Origin: Porticoccaceae bacterium
Lineage (GTDB): Bacteria > Pseudomonadota > Gammaproteobacteria > Pseudomonadales > Porticoccaceae
NCBI GenBank assembly: GCA_030590275.1
Contig: JAUUYV010000085.1
Span: 1 to 7,209 of the forward strand
DNA: 7,209 nt
Direction of reading: 5' to 3'
Each line of letters starts with the position of its first letter. Within the stretch, counting starts at the first letter, position 1. A program made the position numbers and the translations under genes. Below are positions 5,491 to 7,209 of this stretch, piece by piece. The notes beneath the pieces were generated by a model. The model worked only from the letters and a program-made list of their open reading frames with translations, ran no database searches and had not been told where the DNA came from.

Positions 5491-7071
5491 TTATTGAGGT
5501 TTACGGATCATGTACGTGACCACCGCACCTACCAGGAAGGCTGCGCCGATGACATAAAATGCATCGTTGTAGGCCATGATCAGGCTTTCCCGTCGTGCCA
5601 CCGCATCGATGGTTCTCAAAGCCTGTTCCTGCGCGAGTATTGGGTCGGCTCCATAGCCACTGAAATAGCCTTTCAGAGTGTCGATGCGCGCGACGGTGGC
5701 AGGATTATACAGTGAGATATGCTCAACAATATGGCTGGAGTGAAATTGCTGTCGAATGGATAAAAAAGTGGCGAGAAATGCAATACCGACTGCACCGCCT
5801 AAATTACGGGTTAGGTTATAAAGCCCGGATGCCGAACCCGCCTGGGCTTTCTCGATACCCACAGTGGCCATGACTGCCAGCGGAATAGAAAGCAGGGGTT
5901 GTCCGATACCGCGGATAAAGTTTGCCAGTAATAATTGCTCGTAAGCATCATCTGCGCTCATGTGGATATTGATAAGGCAGCTCAAGGCAAAAATGATACA
6001 GCCGAAGGCGATCAGGTGGCGTGGGTCTGTGGTTTTCATCAGGCGTACCAGAAGCGGTACCATCAGCAACTGAGGAAAACCAAACCACATCATGGTGACA
6101 CCGATTTGCCAGGCGTTGTAGTCCTGGATTTGGGCTAGATACAGGGGCGTTATAAATATTGAACCATAGAGACCCAGGCCCAGGATAACGCCAATAATAT
6201 TGGCCATTGAAAAATTCCAGCGGGCAAATAAACGGACGTTAATAAACGGGTTTTTTCCCCAGAGTTGTCGGTACAGAAAGATCAGAAAACAGGCCCCTGC
6301 AAGCATTGATCCGCGGAATATAAAATCCGACTCGAACCAGTCCAGTCGGTTGCCTTCTTCAAGCATAATGATCATCGAGCCGAGTGCGATAGACAGGGCT
6401 ACTATTCCCGGCCAATCGCCGCCTTTTAGTAGTTTTAGCTGGCTCGATGAGCGCTGAAGACCCCACCAGAGAATGGCAAACATCAGAGCGGTGGGTACCA
6501 TTTGCATATAGAAAATAGACTGCCAGCCCATATTTTCAGTGAGGTATCCGCCGATAGTTGGACCCAGAGATGGCGCCTGAGTGGCGGTCAGAGAAAACAT
6601 GGCGATACCCAGGGGCTGCTTGCTGGGCGGTAATAAAGTCAGGATAACGGCAAAGGACATGGGAATGAAGGTGCCGCCGGCTAGCCCCGCGAGGGCTCGG
6701 AATATCAACATTGATTCCAGGTTCCACGCGAGGGCGCAGGCCAGGGTGGCAACCATAAATATTGCCGAGGCCCATAATACAAAGCGACGTAAACCAAATA
6801 CCATCGAGAACCAGCCGGTCAGGGGGATTACGATGACTTCAGCGGTGAGATAGGCCGTGGAAATAAATGAGCCTTCCTGCAAAGTTGCCGATAACGCGCC
6901 CTGGATATCTTTAAGGGAGGCATTAGTGATCATGATGTTTAATACGGCGATAAAGGCACCAATCACACTACCCCACACAGTAAACCAGGTGCGTAGTGAG
7001 ACGTGATCGTCCAAAGCGGCTGGCACGGTCTCGGGTGCTGGGCCTTGTTCCACGGTGTTGGTATCAGCCAT
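5491..7071 (-). CDS. DHA2-family (EmrB/QacA-type) MFS exporter, 14 helices
   Basis: A 526-residue inner-membrane transporter of the major facilitator superfamily, DHA2 (drug:H+ antiporter, 14-helix) type, expected to export hydrophobic compounds using the proton gradient. After a polar N-terminal stretch (1-27) hydrophobic helices run through to residue 521. Visible motifs: motif A-like GWFSMVFGLRR at 86-96; the antiporter motif C around LGPTIGG at 169-175; and the late-helix motif NLTRNLGGAVG at 419-429. The motif usually written LDxTIVNVALP at the first helix reads LNIMITNASLK (44-54), with Asn45 for the usual Asp; I recall this variant from a proteobacterial DHA2 subgroup. A long polar loop (about 440-495) precedes the last helix. 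EmrB-type pumps often work with an EmrA membrane-fusion partner and an outer-membrane channel; neither is in the window, and the 138 bases upstream hold no gene end. Start at 7071 lacks a clear ribosome binding site. The substrate is unknown. Confidence 0.93.
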   Translation of the reverse strand: MADTNTVEQGPAPETVPAALDDHVSLRTWFTVWGSVIGAFIAVLNIMITNASLKDIQGALSATLQEGSFISTAYLTAEVIVIPLTGWFSMVFGLRRFVLWASAIFMVATLACALAWNLESMLIFRALAGLAGGTFIPMSFAVILTLLPPSKQPLGIAMFSLTATQAPSLGPTIGGYLTENMGWQSIFYMQMVPTALMFAILWWGLQRSSSQLKLLKGGDWPGIVALSIALGSMIIMLEEGNRLDWFESDFIFRGSMLAGACFLIFLYRQLWGKNPFINVRLFARWNFSMANIIGVILGLGLYGSIFITPLYLAQIQDYNAWQIGVTMMWFGFPQLLMVPLLVRLMKTTDPRHLIAFGCIIFALSCLINIHMSADDAYEQLLLANFIRGIGQPLLSIPLAVMATVGIEKAQAGSASGLYNLTRNLGGAVGIAFLATFLSIRQQFHSSHIVEHISLYNPATVARIDTLKGYFSGYGADPILAQEQALRTIDAVARRESLIMAYNDAFYVIGAAFLVGAVVTYMIRKPQ

Positions 7072-7138
7072 TACGAGGTAATTGGGTAGACGGAGTTAAA
7101 GGGGAGAGTTAAAGAGGTAGGTAGTAACAAGAGGACTG

Positions 7139-7166
7139 CTCTACCTTATAGGGTAGTGGGGTAGAG
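7139..7166. promoter_or_regulatory. Inverted repeat, candidate operator/promoter of the exporter gene
   Basis: CTCTACC (7139-7145) and GGTAGAG (7160-7166) are perfect 7-bp inverted arms separated by 14 bases, 68 bases upstream of the exporter start. On the minus strand TATAAG (7150-7145) resembles a -10 box and overlaps the repeat, so a repressor bound here would block transcription; no good -35 is seen at the right distance. The arm pentamer GGTAG recurs at 7085-7089, 7116-7120, 7120-7124 and 7152-7156. No regulator gene is in the window. The repeat is seen directly; the operator role is inference. Confidence 0.35.
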
Positions 7167-7209
7167 GTTTATGCTAGCACGGGGCTTAATAATACAGTGA
7201 CTGTTTTAA

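Noticed and set aside
5428..5715. 95-codon plus-strand frame overlapping the end of the exporter gene
   Set aside because: It is antisense to a well-supported transporter, with a composition typical of an antisense shadow and no ribosome binding site.

Overview
The window looks like a piece of chromosome from a free-living, probably marine or environmental, gammaproteobacterium. This rests on the protein families and their style (a FadE-like acyl-CoA dehydrogenase ending in LPRSY, a GFA-family zinc protein, a GAF-GGDEF-EAL signalling protein, a 14-helix DHA2 exporter), moderate GC by eye and clear Shine-Dalgarno sites. No rRNA, tRNA or marker gene is present, so the taxonomic call is inference.

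Layout: positions 1-323 are a gene-free leader with a four-copy 13-bp tandem repeat. A plus-strand cluster follows: acyl-CoA dehydrogenase 1 (324-1487), a GFA-family zinc protein (1540-2010) and acyl-CoA dehydrogenase 2 (2183-3346). The two dehydrogenases are the same length (387 residues), align without a gap, and match at 287 of 387 positions by my hand count (about 74%), so they arose by duplication. A GC-rich hairpin and a 15-bp-period direct repeat lie between the GFA gene and the second dehydrogenase. The minus strand then carries two genes convergent to this cluster: a DHA2 (EmrB/QacA-type) exporter (7071-5491) and, 155 bp downstream of it, a GAF-GGDEF-EAL cyclic-di-GMP protein (5335-3452). 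An AG/CT hairpin sits in the convergent gap. The region upstream of the exporter holds an inverted repeat and a cluster of GGTAG pentamers that may be its operator.

Function: the plus-strand cluster probably oxidises acyl-CoA thioesters (two related but diverged dehydrogenases, substrates unknown), with a zinc/thiol protein of unclear role between them. The minus-strand genes concern export of small hydrophobic compounds and second-messenger signalling. Nothing in the sequence links the two halves functionally.

I see no mobile element, CRISPR array, phage gene, toxin-antitoxin or defence module, and no clearly new system. The points most worth a second look are the duplicated dehydrogenase pair around a GFA gene, the EAL domain with two substituted metal-site residues beside an intact GGDEF domain, and the non-coding repeats upstream of both transcription units.
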